NCBI RefSeq assembly: GCF_024793945.1
Contig: NZ_JANUSD010000013.1
Location: 109,626-173,625 of the forward strand
Direction: 5' to 3'
DNA: 64,000 nucleotides
DNA from: Emticicia fluvialis
GTDB lineage: Bacteria; Bacteroidota; Bacteroidia; Cytophagales; Spirosomataceae
Part shown: positions 63,346 through 64,000 of the stretch, one piece after another
Layout: every line of letters starts with the position of its first letter
Position numbering within the stretch: the stretch's first letter is position 1
Position numbers and translations under genes: made by a program
The notes under the pieces: generated by a model
The model's input: only the letters and a program-made list of their open reading frames with translations
What the model was told of the DNA's origin: nothing
Databases searched by the model: none

Positions 63346-63743
63346 TTTTATTACTACCCTTTCGGGTTTTGGTATCAATGTAAAGATTCTGAAACGCTAC
63401 CACTTAATCAGTTTTCTACCACATATTTCAGATTCAAATATAAAAACGAAAATAATAACTAGCCAAGTATTTTTTTAATTATTTATTTTTCACAGCACAA
63501 ATGTAAAAAAAAGTCTGGTAAAAAAACAAGAATTTTTATAATTTTCTTGTACTTGCTTCGTTTGGCAGGCCCTTAAGTCCGATTAATTTTTCAAATTTAT
63601 TCAAAAATAATTACTGTACAAAAATAATATTTTGTCGAATAATAAGACAAATCACCATATTTTGTCTACGAAAAATTTAAAGGACCTGTTAAATATTCAT
63701 TTCTTAGCTGCAAGTAGGCCAGTTTTAAGCAATTTCAGCCATT
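63346..63743. other. Gene-poor AT-rich region with GACAA half-sites
   Basis: About 400 bases without a convincing ORF. It contains TTTGTC-N9-GACAAA (63631-63651) and TTTTGTC at about 63660-63666. These share the TTGTC/GACAA half-sites of the operator pair just downstream, so the repressor may bind more than two sites here. Confidence 0.4.
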
Positions 63744-63752
63744 TTTGGCTAC

Positions 63753-63786
63753 TTGTCTATACAAATAGTATAACTTGTATAGACAA
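63753..63786. promoter_or_regulatory. Inverted pair of TTGTATAGACAA-type operators
   Basis: TTGTCTATACAA (63753-63764) and TTGTATAGACAA (63775-63786) are reverse complements of each other, 10 bases apart, so the whole 34 bases form a palindrome. The second is identical to the site between the LexA-like repressor and dinB. A weak promoter with TTTG at 63744 and TATAACTTG at 63769-63777 would run through them, so binding should block it. The controlled gene is probably the small hydrophobic ORF at 63797. Confidence 0.6.
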
Positions 63787-63796
63787 ATATACTAAT

Positions 63797-63907
63797 ATGC
63801 CGTCAATAATAAAATTTTCTTTTTTTATGCTAATTTACTTTATACTATTGGTTGTGAAAACCGCAGTGGCTATTCTGGGATCAAACCTAAAAGTTGTGGG
63901 GCGATAA
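63797..63907 (+). CDS. Small hydrophobic single-TM peptide (36 aa), candidate
   Basis: The ORF reads MPSIIKFSFFMLIYFIL, then LVVKTAVAILG and a basic end SNLKVVGR. It is one membrane span with positive ends, beginning 10 bases after the operator pair. Small membrane peptides under LexA control, such as TisB of E. coli, have this layout, so a toxin-like damage-response role is a hypothesis. The peptide might be cut short: an ISAon1-like transposase starts 36 bases downstream, and the IS left end has not been defined. A chance AT-rich ORF is possible. Confidence 0.45.
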   Translation: MPSIIKFSFFMLIYFILLVVKTAVAILGSNLKVVGR

Positions 63908-63943
63908 AATAATTGTGACCTTTGCATTTTACCAGAAGAACAG

Positions 63944-64000
63944 ATGCAAGAAAGTTATAAGGATATTTTGAAGTTATTACTGCCTGCCATTATTATTGAA
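63944..64000 (+). CDS. ISAon1-family-like transposase N-terminus, cut by window edge
   Basis: Nineteen codons read MQESYKDILKLLL then PAIIIE. This closely resembles the start of the short N-terminal ORF of ISAon1-type elements, which I recall as beginning with DILKLLLP and continuing EYF. Only the first part is in the window, and no terminal inverted repeat could be fixed. Its presence suggests a mobile element begins between 63.85 and 63.94 kb. Confidence 0.55.
   Translation, partial: MQESYKDILKLLLPAIIIE

Noticed and set aside
63632..63907. 91-codon ORF starting with TTG over the operator region
   Set aside because: Its first two thirds run through the repressor-type sites and look non-coding; only the last 36 codons, from the ATG at 63797, are kept as a candidate.
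1..64000. CRISPR array, rRNA operon or prophage
   Set aside because: No regularly spaced repeats, rRNA-like sequence or phage structural genes were seen; the S24 proteins are not next to phage genes.

Overview
The window looks like a chromosomal segment of a Bacteroidota bacterium, probably a Cytophagales-type lineage. Supporting signs are sigma-ABfr-type promoters (TTG, 19 bases, TAnnTTTG), many SusD-free secreted lipoproteins with short Cys lipoboxes, a DUF4270 lipoprotein next to a truncated GT5 starch synthase and GlmS, an ABC-permease/M1-aminopeptidase fusion, a SpmA-SpmB fusion and a 7TMR-DISM histidine kinase. Base composition is moderately AT-rich and even. One tRNA (Glu, UUC) is present. 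There are no rRNA genes and no CRISPR array.

Region by region: 1-1.3 kb is a CotH-like lipoprotein cut by the window edge. 1.5-6.6 kb is a mutagenesis cassette: a self-cleavable XRE/S24 (LexA-like) repressor divergent from dinB and a short dnaE (ImuC/DnaE2-like). 6.6-16 kb holds PIG-L deacetylase, PBP2, a second XRE/S24 regulator, an exported MnSOD and ParC. 16-21 kb holds trpF-like, recR, clpS and two transporters. 21-29 kb holds the ABC/M1 system, a CE15-like esterase interrupted by an in-frame amber codon, and aminopeptidase P. 29-34 kb is GlmS / DUF4270 / GT5 fragment / glutamine cyclotransferase. 34.7-37 kb is an MhqD/MhqO-like quinone-detoxification pair beside a Crp/Fnr regulator, followed by a VanX-like lipoprotein. 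38-42 kb is SpmAB plus a two-component system. 42-58.6 kb is mostly secreted hydrolases and oxidoreductase-like proteins (GH16, paraoxonase-like, Tat TIM barrel, M14, OmpA, M28, phosphodiesterase, RidA, CoA transferase, beta-propeller plus cupredoxin). 58.7-62.9 kb is an MFS transporter, a nucleotidyltransferase and an OmpR/HK pair. 63-64 kb is a gene-poor end with two tandem terminator-bearing small-RNA-like units, a cluster of operator-like repeats, a tiny hydrophobic ORF and the start of an ISAon1-like transposase.

The most interesting signal is a putative damage-response regulon. The LexA-like repressor keeps the Ala-Gly bond and the Ser/Lys dyad. The 12-mer TTGTATAGACAA in its divergent promoter with dinB-dnaE recurs as an inverted pair 61 kb away, just upstream of a 36-residue single-membrane-segment peptide. 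That arrangement recalls SOS-controlled membrane peptides such as TisB. A second LexA-like regulator in the window has different palindromic operators. Other notable points are a clamp-binding-like C-terminus (QLALF) on ParC, the amber-interrupted esterase, and a near-complete set of paraoxonase calcium and catalytic residues in a bacterial protein.

All calls come from reading sequence and family memory; no database search was run. Where an upstream TTG was the longest start I used the first plausible ATG instead.
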